Shown piece by piece: positions 1 through 11,207 of a DNA stretch of 64,000 nt; within the stretch, counting starts at the first letter, position 1; the number at the start of each line of letters is the position of its first letter. Location of the stretch: the NCBI RefSeq assembly GCF_029784155.1, contig NC_073693.1, positions 313,945,304 through 314,009,303 on the forward strand, read 5' to 3'. Below the pieces are notes generated by a model, which had not been told where the DNA came from, did not search any database, and was given only the letters and a program-made list of their open reading frames with translations. Source of the stretch: Uranotaenia lowii (taxonomy: Eukaryota > Arthropoda > Insecta > Diptera > Culicidae). A program made the translations under genes and the position numbers.

Positions 1-522
1 AATAGTTCTTTTTCTAAATCTTTTCAATGGTATTGATTTGATCGGCAAAATATCAATCTGGGCGTCATTCATTACTTTGTGCTGTACAAATGATCCAGGA
101 ATCAAGAAGAAAAAAACACATCTAGGCTTCATATCGCTACCACATGCATTGAATGAGATTATGCTTGGTTTAGAAATGCGCGCCCAAATATTTCAACTAA
201 TCTAGTATGCTATGCCATGGTTACCATCCTCTCTCGACGTTTGCTTGCGACGCCTTGGACGACCATAGAGACGAAAAACAAATCGCCCGGCGCCCGAAGT
301 AAAGAAAATCTCCAAAAATGGATGTCATGACTTTAATTTCATTCAAAAAACTACAAATTTAATTATTACGGACAATTGATGCGACTTTCTGTTATTTTTA
401 TTCGATATAAACCGATTCGCATGCCTACAGAATATTCTAAAAATAATTTCATTTGAATCGTTTGGGTCATTTCGGAGGAGTAGTACTACAAACACCGTTA
501 CAAGAGAATTTTATATAATAGA
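1..522 (-). mobile_element. Helitron, 5' part only (runs off left edge)
   Basis: Read on the minus strand, the element begins with TCTATTATATAAAATTCTC at 522 and is preceded by an A, as expected for Helitron insertion between A and T. Its first ~250 bases are nearly identical to the start of the element at 60267, and the following block (about 200-330, with a run matching cctttgggcggtttg and tcgtctc) matches both 21460-21660 and 60440-60660. The 3' end lies outside the window. No Rep or helicase coding is seen, so it is probably non-autonomous. The closeness to the copy 60 kb away suggests recent activity (inference). Confidence 0.8.
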
Positions 523-827
523 TTAAAATTCTACGACAATCCCGAAAAAGATAGAAACATTCTCCAGTCCGAAACTCTGCATGACGGGTGGCTGAAGTAA
601 ATAATTATAAAGTTCTTTGGCGCACAAAACTGGGTTTCGTTATGTGAATTGCTTTATGCCGCAACGATAAATCCCGGGAAATAAAACTTTAGCCTCAACT
701 TGGTCATCATTTTAATATTTTCGGTTATGACCGGCAGCTGACCTTTTGTGGGTGGTTTGTCGAAAGCATGAACGAAGAAAGATGCACACGATATTCGTTT
801 CCCCATAAGTAGTGCAGTAAATATATG
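523..827. other. unassigned AT-rich flank
   Basis: This stretch between the Helitron and a candidate core promoter has short open frames only. I recognise no repeat or gene in it. Confidence 0.4.
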
Positions 828-864
828 CATAAAAGCTTTAACGACGAACGTTCGCCAGTCAGTC
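828..864 (+). promoter_or_regulatory. candidate TATA/Inr core promoter
   Basis: A TATA-like CATAAAAG (828-835) is followed about 30 bases later by TCAGTC (859-864), a good match to the arthropod initiator TCAGTY. The spacing fits a focused insect promoter. The transcript would begin GTCGTTTACCGAAAGG. No convincing coding exon follows before 1700, so either a non-coding first exon with a distant second exon or a chance match is possible. Confidence 0.3.
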
Positions 865-869
865 GTTTA

Positions 870-1756
870 CCGAAAGGCGAGAGATAGTATATTGCAGGGT
901 TGAAGCATCTGCAAGGATAAAACTTGATGAATGCTGCCTTTTACTATAGATTTTGAAGCATTATAAAAAGCTGCTATTTTCTGCTGTTTTCGGAATCGAA
1001 AAGAAAAATAAATAAAGTTAAGTTCAAGAGTGATTGAAAAAAGTATTTTGATCAAACTTTAGGTTTAAATTTAAGGTTTCATTTCAATGGAATAACAACT
1101 TCAACAGTATTTAGAAACGTTCTTAATTTCATCTGGAGGCAACGATCAATTGACTTATTTTGTTTCAGCTCTGGGTGAAGTAGTTTAGATATCCTATCTA
1201 CTTAACTGGCATGTTGAGAAGCAATAATTATTCAATCAGTTGTCACTACACCCAAGCTTCAAAGCAAAATGATGCATGACTTCTACATTCAAACGAAACA
1301 AGAAAAAAACATGTCATGGTATTTTCTTCATATTTGATGATTCATACAAAGATTAGAAAAAAAAGGAAGTTCATTATTAGAGTAGAGTCTGATGTGTGGG
1401 TGTAAGCTTGTCTGATTACTCGGTTTTAATCAATTTCCCCCGGATATTTGATACAAAATTTGGAAAAGCCTAGTCCGGCCCGATTATCCGGATTTTGTTT
1501 GAACTTAGCCCGGCTTTATTCACTTTATACGCTATCTCATACAAAAAACCCAGCTCAAGTTTATTAAAATTTACCATCTATCGTATCTATCGCTTTTTGG
1601 ACTTTTCGGAACTGTTATCGTTCTAGAAGTCAACAAATTTACTTGAAAATGAAAAAATATTAGCACACGGTCGCAATTTGAATTTGGTTCAAAACTAATA
1701 TACATAATTTGGTTATTCAAAAGTTTAAATTATTTGTGTTGTGATCGATTACTTTT
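870..1756. other. unassigned AT-rich DNA with a CCGG-rich repeat scrap
   Basis: There is no credible gene; open frames on both strands are short and A/T-driven. Around 1435-1520 a scrap with CCCGGAT, GTCCGGCCC and GCCCGGCTTTATTCAC resembles the interior of the MITE at 57849-58337 and is probably an eroded fragment of that family. Confidence 0.4.
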
Positions 1757-2003
1757 GTGACGTGAATTCACGCTGGAACTGACCATTTTTAACTTGAAAA
1801 CATACCACTTTGATTTCCTGTTCTTTCTTAGGTAATTGAATATTTGTTTCTCCAAAAAGTTATAGAGAAAACAATTACCCAAAATTTGATGTTTATAGCT
1901 TCTCGATTGAACAACAATGAACCAAGTTTTGCTTCTTTGAAATTGTGACGTGAATTCACTCAATTTTAAAAGACTGAAGGATAGTGGACTGAATTCACGT
2001 CAC
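1757..2003. repeat. palindromic GTGACGTGAATTCAC motifs, three copies
   Basis: The motif GTGACGTGAATTCAC occurs at 1757-1771 and 1945-1959, and in inverted orientation at 1989-2003. Each is most of a perfect palindrome centred on GAATTC. The second and third copies face each other about 30 bases apart, so the segment 1945-2003 is itself a hairpin. A fourth copy is at 7845-7859, beyond the hAT and mariner insertions, suggesting that all belong to one older repeat later split by insertions (inference). Confidence 0.6.
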
Positions 2004-2264
2004 GAAATTTCAAGTTATTCCGAACAATTCTATAGAGCCTTCAAATTTAATGTATACTTTCAAAAGTGATATTTTTTTATTCCCACTTGTTCATTCATCA
2101 ATTTTCAGTATCTATTCCTTAGTTGTTCCTTATTTTGACTGGCACTCGAATAGCAACATATTGAAGATTCTTACTTTGAAATTACTACTGTTTCTTACCG
2201 TTTTTTTTTTTGAAGATTGAGCAAAATAAATTCCAATTTTTATTTCAATATTTTTTTATTATTA

Positions 2265-2272
2265 TTTGAGAA
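2265..2272. repeat. 8-bp target duplication of hAT element A (left)
   Basis: TTTGAGAA directly precedes the element start and is repeated exactly at 4994-5001 after its end. Eight-base duplications are the hallmark of hAT-superfamily insertion. Confidence 0.9.
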
Positions 2273-3352
2273 CAAGGCCGTGCGAACGGGGAGAGTTTTA
2301 GGGGTTTAACCCCCCCTCCCCCATAAAGATTTTTTCCAAGTAAAATTTTCACCGTAGTATCGAAAACTACTCATTAAATGGTGTTTAAAAATAAGTGTTA
2401 ACAAGCAAGTCAGAAAATTGGAATTTTCTCTTAAATCTCAAGACTCGACATTTTATTTTACGACACTACATGACATTCATGAATTGATACTAATTTTTAA
2501 TAGTAAATTTTGATTAATCTTTTGAATTGAAACTATATACTTGAATTACAAAAACCCTACCTCGTCTTTAGTGTATAGAAGTGTAACTAAACAAGATCAG
2601 AGTATGAAACGAACCATTTTATTTTCAAAATTAATTAATCGAACACTAATCTTATACATCGACAAGTTGGAAACCATGTAACAAGCGTTTAGCTATCACA
2701 AAATTAGCAAAGAATATCTAAAACCTATTACCCTTTACCTTATTACTAAAAATTTAATTGAAATAAAATCATTTATGTCTTTAAAATGCTATGTTGATAT
2801 GAAATTTAGTTCAAGAAACCAATTTCAGTCTCAATTTTATATTGTTTTTTTTTATTCAGCATCACATTTGAGCAGGTTTTAATAAATTACACAAGGCCAA
2901 AAAATTACATTTTTCCGAGGTGCAATGAATTTTAAACGTAATTTTTACTAATTTGAGTGCCCTGAATCCCTGAATCTAAATATGCAATTTTTCTATCAGC
3001 TTTTGTTATTGAAATAACTTTTCAAAGTAGGTTAAAATAATTTAAGAAAGCGAAACATGAAAACAAAAGCATAACATTTTGATATAAAAGATTTGAACCA
3101 ATCATCAGCTTTCATCAAGACTTCAAGTCACTTTGAGTTCTGCGATAAAAAGTTATAGAAGTTTTCTATTTGATTACTTTTTCTCATTTAACGAATTTGT
3201 AAAGAAGTTTTTAACCAAGTGGAATTTGGTTCTGACAATAATGTCAAAATAACTTGTAATTATATTTTTTTCTAGTTTTAAAAACTGTTGAATATAACGT
3301 TTTAAGAACATGCATCATCTTCATCATCAAAATATTATTTCTTATTCGAATG

Positions 3353-3373
3353 AAATATAATAAACGAAATCAG
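3353..3373. repeat. 21-bp target duplication of the SINE (left)
   Basis: The 21 bases beginning AAATATAATAAACG are repeated exactly at 3823-3843, bracketing the SINE. Long A-rich duplications of this kind are made by LINE-encoded target-primed reverse transcription. Confidence 0.92.
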
Positions 3374-3822
3374 GAGCGCCGATGTGGTCTAGCGGTTAGG
3401 CTGGCGCGAGTCTGGTATTGGTATGCCAGGCGTGCTGGGTTCGATTCCCGGTATCGGCAAGAAAAACTTTTGGGTTCGACTCCCATAAGTTGCCGACAGG
3501 TAAGATGTGTTTCATTCTATAACTGACTATATAATAGGAATGTTCAATCAGTTGCCAGCTGGTCAGGTATATACACGGATGCCGGAATACCTGTAAGTAA
3601 ACTAGCCCACCTGATTGATTCGTTCTTCCAAAATATACCTACATCAACACAATACATTCACTCCATAACAGTTCATACGAAGCCATGGGGTCTGGGTATG
3701 GTGGTACGAGTTGCATTGGCGATTTGTCGAACATAATAATCTAAAAGAATGCATGTGAGCACATACTTTGGCAGAAACTGCGGTGAATCCGTGCACTCAT
3801 GGTGGATTACCAACATACATAC
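3374..3822 (+). mobile_element. tRNA-derived SINE, complete
   Basis: The head is tRNA-like. GCCGATG at its start pairs with TATCGGC about 80 bases later as an acceptor stem. TGGTCTAGCGGTTAGG is an RNA polymerase III A box, and GGGTTCGATTCCCGG is a B box and T arm. The overall order resembles tRNA-Glu but with a longer anticodon region, so it is not a functional tRNA. A ~350-base unrelated body follows and the element ends in a short CATA-type tail. It is flanked by a 21-bp duplication and lies within hAT element A. I do not assign it to a named family. Confidence 0.85.
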
Positions 3823-4993
3823 AAATATAATAAACGAAATCAGAATCAGATCTATTCTTAAATGTAGGTTTGATGGTTAAACAGTTATCAATGATTGATT
3901 TTAATTAGTACTAAGTGGATTCCCCGGCAAAAAAAAGACATTTGTATGAATTAAATGCCTAAATAAATTGTTTTATGAATAAAAAAAAAAAGTTGTCAAT
4001 GATTGGTTTCACTCAAAACTGACACACTTTAAAAGTTCATATAATCGAAACCAAATTTAACAAAAGATTCGAGTTCAGGACGCTAAAATCTACCAAATAT
4101 ATCTTTAAAACATAAGCACTAAAATGCTGTTCCCTTGAGTTATCAAATAAATTCTATAAATAAGTTTTTATAATGGTAAGTCATGTTTAGTGAAAAAAAA
4201 AACTTCTTTAATGTTAAAAATCCCATTATTTTCAACTTCATTTTTTTTATTTTAAAATTATTTAACCAAATTTTTATAGTACAGTTTTTTTTTTTAATTT
4301 TGAAATAAATTTATCGTATTTTAAAGACAAGCTTTGTTAATTTTAAGAAATATTTTCGATTAATTTGTCTATGTTTTTCAATTCACATTTATTTATTCTT
4401 AAAACATAAACTTGATTTCTTTCCTAATCAAAAATTCACATTTCAAATCGCGATTAATGTTTTTTTCAAATTCAAAACACTACAGCGGAATTTTTCAATC
4501 AACTCTTAAGTTAAAAATGAAGTAAAGAAATCTCAATTAAGATGAATAGTAAATACAATTATTGTCATTTTCTGAATAATTTATCATGGTTAATGTTTAT
4601 CCTGATCTGACATTTATTTTAGGTCTCAGATTTTTTTTTTGTAAATCTTTGTTATGGAAATATTTATTTCAAATTTTAAAACAAAACTGCTTGAAAATTA
4701 TTTTGAAGCAAATTTCTAGTTCAGCTTAAGGAACATCATTTTGAAAAATTTATCAATGACTTCCCGAAAATATAATTAATTCAAAACTTTCATTGCGATT
4801 TGTTTTGAAAAATATTGATTTTTTTTATCAGAAAATTATATTATTTTTTGAGTTTGTGTGATAATCATGAGTAAAAAAATGGTTACGAATTCATTTTCTT
4901 GTTTATTGTGTATTTTTGGTACTATTTTTTATTTTTAGCTGAATTTGAATTTGAAATGGGGGGGGTCATGAACGAGTCCTTCGCACGGGCCTG

Positions 4994-5001
4994 TTTGAGA
5001 A
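4994..5001. repeat. 8-bp target duplication of hAT element A (right)
   Basis: TTTGAGAA repeats the bases at 2265-2272. Confidence 0.9.
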
Positions 5002-6037
5002 TAACGAACAAATTTAAAAATCAACTACACTATGTTCGATTTGTGAAAATCTCATCATCTAGAGTAGAGGGTCAAAAAAGCTTTCAGAGAATATTTCCCT
5101 TATAAAATTGTCCAGAAAATCGAATTGAGGCTTTGATCGTTAAGAATCCGGACACTTACAAACGTGTGTATTTAAAAGACTATTCATTTGATCGAAAAAC
5201 TTTAAATGGAGGAAATGAAGGTGTTAATATGGCATTTAATGTTAAAAAAATTATCAATGATTTCAAGAATTACTCTTATTTTTTCATAAAATTTCTTTTT
5301 TATCTTTGCACACTTTTTAATGTCATGTATTGATCTATTATTTTAACTACAGAAGCAAAACTTTTGCAAAATCATGATATTTTACACAAACTCACCTGGA
5401 AAAATCAGTTGGAATCTGGTTGGAACATTTTCATGAGTAGGCATCTCGAGAAATTTGACTTCTTAAATTCGGTTTTAACATAAATTTCTTTGTCCATCAG
5501 AACACATCTGTCACATTGCGTAAAAATTGGTTGCACAGATTGCGATCTATTGAACTGCTCACAATTAGTTATTTACATGGTGTCTACTAATCAGGCATCA
5601 CTTTTTGCCTGCCGGAAATGGATTCATTGCATTTTTTAAGGGGTTTGCATTAACTTATCCCCATTCACCATAGACTTTTTACCATATTAAAGATCAAAAG
5701 TTCCACTCTGATTTTTCATCTCAACTTCGTGTGGATCCTTGAGTGGCTCCTTATACTTCTTAACCATTTGGTCAAAAAAAAAAAATTAGAAAAAATCAAC
5801 AGTTCATGAGTTTTCAAGTCGACAATGAAGAATTTTCGAGGCGCAAATGGCGCAAATTTGAGCAAAATTATTTTTACCATGCCTTTTTGAATAGTAAAAA
5901 TCTCAAACACACGTTAACTTAAAAACCTGTCAAAAATAGACAAGATAGTCCTTTTCATAGCCAACATAACGCTGCTGAATTTTTGCATATCCGATCTCTA
6001 GTAATGTAGCCATCACCGAAATAAAGTGTTCGGATAC
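5002..6037. other. AT-rich DNA between two transposons, no gene seen
   Basis: Open frames here (for example 5133-5333 plus and 5716-5910 minus) are rich in Lys, Phe and Asn and look like by-products of base composition. I see no TIR pair or conserved domain. Confidence 0.4.
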
Positions 6038-6039
6038 TA

Positions 6040-7332
6040 AGGAGTGTTCATTTTATAAAACGGACACCTAGATGTTACGATTAAAAGTTGACGTTTAACC
6101 CAAATTTGATGAAACTGGTTTAATAGTGTAAAAAAGTTTGTTGACAAAGCACTGACATATTTTTTTGTAAGAAAGCGACTGGATTTCGTAAAATAGGACG
6201 AATTGAAACGAAAACGAAAAAAGAAACCCGTGTTTTTATAATTCAAAAGTACTGCTCTAATGGACTATCGTGTAGAACTTTTGCAAAGCTTGTGAAACGA
6301 TCGAAGTCTGCGGTTTATCAAATCATCAGGAAGTTTGGAGAGCACCATACTATTGAAGATTTTCCAAGATCTGAAACCAGAAGAGGCACAGTGAATCCAC
6401 AAATCGAGAAGAAATGTGTTAAGCTTTTATTGTCACATGAACACAACTCTGTTCGAAGAATTGCAAAGAAACTGAAAATTTCCGTTGGGACCGTCCAAAA
6501 CACAAAACGAAGGAACCACATTAAGACCTACAGGAAGCTGATCCATCCTAAACGGAGCGCCTAACAGCACAAACGAGCGAAGAAGCAATGTCGAAGACTG
6601 GGTAAGATTTTCAAGAAGCAAACTAACCAGCATTTTGATGGACGATGAAACTTATTGCTAACTGAACACAGCCGCTCTTCCTGGGCCGCAATTTTTCAAC
6701 GCAATTGATGGTAAGGAGGTACCTCATGATAAGCGATCCATTGAAATCGACAAGTTTTTCAAAAAAAAAAATGCTTGTTTGGAAAGCTATTTCCTTTTAC
6801 GGAGAAAGAAGTTTGCCATATTTCACAACAGGTACCATCAATAGTGAAAATTATCGTGAGGAATGCATCGAAAAAACGCCTTGTTTAACTTTTTCGTCAT
6901 CATATAAGCCCACCAATGTTCTGGCCTGACCTTGCTTCCGTACACTACGCTTCAGCTACTCTCTAACTACTGAAATCCTTCAAGATATGTTTTGTTGAGA
7001 AAGAGGACAATCCGCCAAATTGTCCAGAGCTGCACCCGGTAGAGCGTTACTGGGCAATCATCAAGCGCAATCTTAAGAAGGATGGTAGAGAAGCACAGTC
7101 CATCGACGAGTTCAAGAAAATGTGGACAAAAGCCAGCCGAAAAGTCAAGCCGGAAACTGTAAAGAGGCTTATGAGAGGAGTTCGAGGGAAAATGCACCCA
7201 TTTTATCGTTGAAAACTTTTGGATCAATTCCTTAATTTTGCAATGTTTTACAGAAAACTCTATGTAATTTGGTCAATAAATGAATAAAATATCGTCAAAA
7301 CAAAGTGTCCGTTTAATAAAATGAACACTTCT
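6040..7332 (+). mobile_element. DD37E mariner-type (ITmD37E-like) transposon, decayed
   Basis: The element lies between TA dinucleotides (6038-6039 and 7333-7334). Its inverted ends are AGGAGTGTTCATTTTATAAA on the left and, read from the right, AGAAGTGTTCATTTTATTAA; both continue into ACGGACAC. The length of about 1.29 kb is normal for the mariner/Tc1 superfamily. A broken transposase fills the interior. Mariner-type elements with DD37E spacing are known from mosquitoes as ITmD37E. Confidence 0.9.
6243..7212 (+). pseudogene. DD37E transposase pseudogene
   Basis: The N-terminal part (about 6270-6560) is open and reads as paired helix-turn-helix DNA-binding domains, including SKSAVYQIIRKFGEHHTIED and SVRRIAKKLKISVGTVQNTK. 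A stop follows HPKRSA. The first catalytic aspartate is visible in MDDET near 6640 but is followed by stops and frameshifts. The C-terminal frame has WPDLASVHY (second Asp, codon 6928-6930) and NPPNCPELHPVERYW (Glu codon 7042-7044), with 37 residues between them, hence DD37E. One stop lies between those two residues. The tail KRLMRGVRGKMHPFYR ends at a TGA. It cannot encode an active enzyme. Confidence 0.88.
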
Positions 7333-7334
7333 TA

Positions 7335-7844
7335 AATGATCATACCCAGTAAGCGCGTCCTCTCAAAAATCGACAGAGCATACAAAAAATTGAGAGTTTT
7401 GTCACCGAACTTAGAATAAAACGGTTAATTTCGGCGACACTCCAAGAACGCAAATATTCTCTTTCGGTTTGTCCTGCCGAGATACCTAGAGGCAACGAAT
7501 ACGAATGCGTACATGCGAAATCAATTTCAATCGTACTCTCGTACACGGTGTGGTCGCATTTATCTCCGTGTATTTTTAAATGCGTGCTTTCAATCGTAGC
7601 AGTCGACTTCGCAGGCAGGCAAAATCACGTCTCGAAGAGAAACAGACAAACACGAGTCGGGTTGTTTTCGTGTGTTTCTCTAGAGGGCGTGTCTTAGATT
7701 ATTTCGTGTCACTCACCCAAGGCACGCGTATGGTGTGTTCCTCTCTGCCGATTAGATGATGCAAAATCGCAAGAGAGATCGGTACGATCCCTCTGTCGAT
7801 TTGAGTTACCTCTCTGCCGATTCATGTTTACTGAGTAGTTTTAT
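7335..7844. other. less AT-rich island, unassigned
   Basis: Base composition rises sharply and short motifs recur: tctctgccgat appears near 7742 and 7812, and tcgcatttatctccgtg is seen at 7554. It could be part of an LTR, a LINE 5' region or a host regulatory sequence. I find no frame or terminal repeat that decides. Confidence 0.3.
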
Positions 7845-7859
7845 GTGACGTGAATTCAC
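7845..7859. repeat. fourth GTGACGTGAATTCAC palindrome copy
   Basis: GTGACGTGAATTCACT is identical to the copy at 1945-1960 and is followed by similar AT-rich DNA. Confidence 0.6.
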
Positions 7860-7860
7860 T

Positions 7861-8425
7861 CATTCGCACTGTTGTAATTCAGATGGTTTCCAACCGATTT
7901 CTATAAAATTTAGTGTTTCAGAATCGTCTCATCATTTTCAAAGAAGATCAATTTTTTTTGTTATACAATGTTAAAGTTTTCTCGTAAAATAAATAAGTTT
8001 GCTTTTTTGTGAAGTGAATACATTTGGGACTGTTTTTGTTCGCATTTTAAATCTAATCCTTTGGATAAAAAAAATCTATTTTCTACACAGCGAGGTATTT
8101 GTTGGCTTCAAAACTAAAAACAAAATTCAAAAATAATCAATCCACATATTTTGATAAATTATTTTGTAAAAATGGTCAAAATTAACACATTTTCCAACAA
8201 AAAAATCGATTTTCAAAACTATATAGAGCATGTTTTTTCTCTTTTTTTCTTTAGTTTTGTGTGATTTGAATTATCAAAATTATTGACAAGTTTGAGATTT
8301 TTTTGCCAATGTGTCTGATTTATCTGGATTTGTCTAATATTTGAATGTCTATCCTGATAAGCTTCGTTTTTTTCCCATAATTTTTCGAAATAATCCTGAT
8401 TTTGCTTGATTTCTTGGTTTTTACA
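7861..8425. other. AT-rich DNA, no gene seen
   Basis: The stretch has homopolymer-rich sequence without recognisable coding, TIRs or RNA genes. Confidence 0.4.
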
Positions 8426-8589
8426 ATCATTCTTGCCATGCTTTGGAAAAGTATATCACCACATTTCGCTTGAATAATATATAAACTCTAATTGCAGTTG
8501 GGATTTTCTACGTCGAAAGTAGTTCGAGGGCTGCATTTTTTTCCCTTCCACTTTCTCACCAACTTGAAGTTCTTCAAGTTTGTAACAAA
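8426..8589. repeat. 164-bp direct repeat, copy 1
   Basis: From atcattcttgcc to the tgtaacaaa at 8581, the sequence is nearly identical to 11208-11370, including cttgaataatatataaactc and gtagttcgagggctgca. On the minus strand the block contains a short Lys/Glu-rich reading frame (LEELQVGEKVEG), but the two copies differ by frame-shifting indels, so a coding role is doubtful. Two like-oriented copies 2.78 kb apart could be ends of an unrecognised element or a segmental duplication. Confidence 0.75.
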
Positions 8590-10504
8590 AGAAAGTCAAC
8601 TTCAAAGTCAAAACTACTTGCAGTCTTCGGGAAATTTGATTACTGATTTTTAAAATCGTGATTTTTTGCAGTTGCTATTTATCTTGCGAAACTCCTTATA
8701 CAAATCTAGACGTTTCATATCAAGTTTTCGTCCAAAAATCAGCCAATTACATAATATTTAAAACAATAAGTATGGAAACGGAATAAAAGATTGGTTTGTG
8801 GTTCAAAGTCAGCAACTTAGGCAAATGTACATTTTATCGAAATTCATTGACTAGAGGATTAACATTAATGAACATTTCTATAGAAACCGGAAATTTTGTT
8901 TAAAGTTTCTAAATCTGGCGTATCTTTTGCTATGAAAACATTTAACTTCGCTTAACTTCGCGAGAACTACTATGTAGAATTTTTGCAAAAGGCTTTGTAA
9001 AGAATCTCAAATAATAAAGCTTGAATAAAATGAGTCCAAAAAGGTAGATTTTTAAACAACTGCCGTATCACATATTTGGAAAAACGCTATATTTCGTCAT
9101 TATGGCATGAAATTAAAAAAATATCGCATTTAAAGTTTGAAGTGACAGTGAACATGTAGCTAAATTAAAAGAATTATGAACGGTACAGTGCATCAACTCC
9201 ATGAAATTTTTCCACGATTTATAAAAAATGCACTCAGCACGATCGTTTTATGTTAGCCTGATTTTCCCTGATTTTTATTTTCAAGCTGGCAACCCTTGTA
9301 CAAGCGCGTGGAATGTGTCTGATGTGTTTCGACATAAAAGTGCTTTCAAGTATTTCTTTCTTCATTTTTGTTGAGTAATACTGAAAGTTTGAAAAAATTT
9401 GCCCGGATTTTTGGTTGAAATTTTTGAAATGAAATGTCCGGATTTCGCCATGTGCCAATAAAAAAAAAATTAAGTGGTTTAGGTTACCACCATATATAAA
9501 AACTCGATTCCTCAGTCAGATCTTGTAACTAGACTATCTAAGAATGGTCAATGAACTACTTTTTGTTACCTCCAAAAAATGTTGTTTGAGTTTTTTTTAA
9601 CTTTGATTACAAAAATCAACAAATTTCTACATTATTCCCTTGAGACCGTCGTTTTCAACTCTTTAAGACTTCAGCTATCATTACAAAATTTTTATTTCGC
9701 TGAAAAATTCACAGAAGTTTAGCATTATGATAACACACATCTTTTGTTCTACGAAAAACTTTATAGATGAGAAATGTTTTGACTGTTTTCCTATAAAATG
9801 AATAACTACAGGGGCTAAGCATTTTGCCTTTCAGTACTTTTTCAGTTGTAGTTTTTACACACAACCATTTTTTCTAAATTTTGAAACGGACACTTTCAAT
9901 ATTTCTATAATTACAATGTTTGGCACCAATCTAATGATGGGAATATGTTTGCCTTAGTGTTTCAACATTTTCGAGGCCATTTGTTCATTATCATCAAACA
10001 AGGTCACATAATAGTAAACAAAATAGATTAGAAGATCCAGTTTTTGATATAATATTTTCTCCGTAGCAAATAGTTCATAATTCACAACATTTTGAAAATT
10101 TCAACCGTTTTCAAAGGTAGAGTGTTTATTAAGCTTCTTTCAATCATCTGGAGGACTGGCGTGATGTTTGAAATTCTCAGTAGGAAATTTCTGAAGTCGA
10201 GAACATGACGTTGGTTCTTAAAAGTAGGATATAATTCATACCAGCCTATCTAAAGTCCAGTAAGTTAAAAATACTCTAAAAAGCTTTTCTAGCAGATTTA
10301 CAGAATCCTTAATAGAAAAAAGAATTTGACAGAAATAATAATTTGTAATTGAATATCAAGGTAAATCAAATATTTCATTCTACAGTTCGGAGTAATTGTC
10401 AAATCACTTCTTTTGTTGAGCTGCCTCCCTAATAACTCGTTTCTCGATAATGATCTAATGAGCTTCTTTGACTAATGCATTTTAAATGAATTTTTCTTTA
10501 ATAA
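8590..10504. other. AT-rich DNA with one MITE fragment
   Basis: This is mostly featureless. About 9245-9450 on the minus strand aligns with the 57849-58337 MITE: gttgccagc, aaatccgggcaaatttttt and ttactcaacaaaaatgaaga occur in the same order. No gene or RNA is visible. Confidence 0.45.
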
Positions 10505-10948
10505 TTTTAATTATTTAAGATTTTTTTTAAAGAACGATTTAGAACTTAAAAAAATCCAAAACAGCAGTTTTACAGATTTTTGAATTAATTTTTTGTACCG
10601 ATTCTGTCAACACCGAAGGCAGATTTTCAGGATTTTGTTCAATTTACTTTTGAATTCATCATTTAATAAAAATAGACCAAAAACGAAAGCAAGTCGATTG
10701 AATTTTTATTTGGAAAAGACAGAATTCATTATTGTTTAAGATTTTTTTAGAACAATTTTTGTAGAACGTAAAAAATCCAAAACAGCAGTTTTACAGATTT
10801 TTGAATTATTTTTTTTTTGAACAGATTCTGTCAACACCGAAGACACATTTTGAGGATTTTGTTCAATTTACTTTTGAATCATTTAATAAAAACAGACTAC
10901 AGTAACGAAAGCAAATCGATTAAATATTTATTAAGAAAAGAGAGAATT
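10505..10948. repeat. two-copy tandem repeat, ~221-bp unit
   Basis: The blocks 10505-10727 and 10728-10948 share aatccaaaacagcagtttta, gattctgtcaacaccgaag, gattttgttcaatttacttt and gagaattca in the same order and spacing. The unit is AT-rich and non-coding. It may be a short satellite array or a local duplication. Confidence 0.8.
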
Positions 10949-11207
10949 CAGTTTAGGTTTATGTTTTCGACCGGGAATGATAAATAGTAATTTTATTTTG
11001 GCTTTTTTGGGTCTTGGATGAAGATGTACGTACAACAATGTTTGCTGGGGGGAACCCTCGATCGGCAACTTATGGTTAATGGTTTCATTTCACAGATCAT
11101 ATGAATTATTAAGATTTTCTGACCCGACTGAAAATGCTGAAGAAAAGCTTAAAAACCACATTGTAAGCGTTCAGCGACAGTTTTATTTCAACCACCAATA
11201 CCGATAA
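10949..11207. other. AT-rich spacer, nothing recognised
   Basis: Short spacer before the second copy of the 164-bp repeat. No feature is supported. Confidence 0.4.

Larger units (their letters stand above)
2273..4993. mobile_element. hAT-superfamily element A, non-autonomous
   Basis: The element opens with CAAGGCCGTGCGAACGGGG and closes with CCTTCGCACGGGCCTG, imperfect terminal inverted repeats, and is flanked by the exact 8-bp duplication TTTGAGAA. Both ends carry runs of G or C. Its interior aligns with element B (12698-15017), for example gaaacgaaccattttat at about 2607 versus gaaaccaaccattttaa at about 13088. No transposase frame survives, so it is non-autonomous or fully decayed. A SINE (3374-3822) sits inside it and so arrived later. 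Orientation is arbitrary because no coding frame defines it. Confidence 0.88.

Noticed and set aside
3374..3460. Functional tRNA-Glu gene
   Set aside because: The Pol III boxes and acceptor stem are tRNA-like, but the anticodon region is too long and the sequence continues into a SINE body with flanking duplications.
7335..7844. LTR of a retrotransposon
   Set aside because: The composition shift is suggestive, but there is no TG...CA pair, primer-binding site, partner copy or target duplication in the window.
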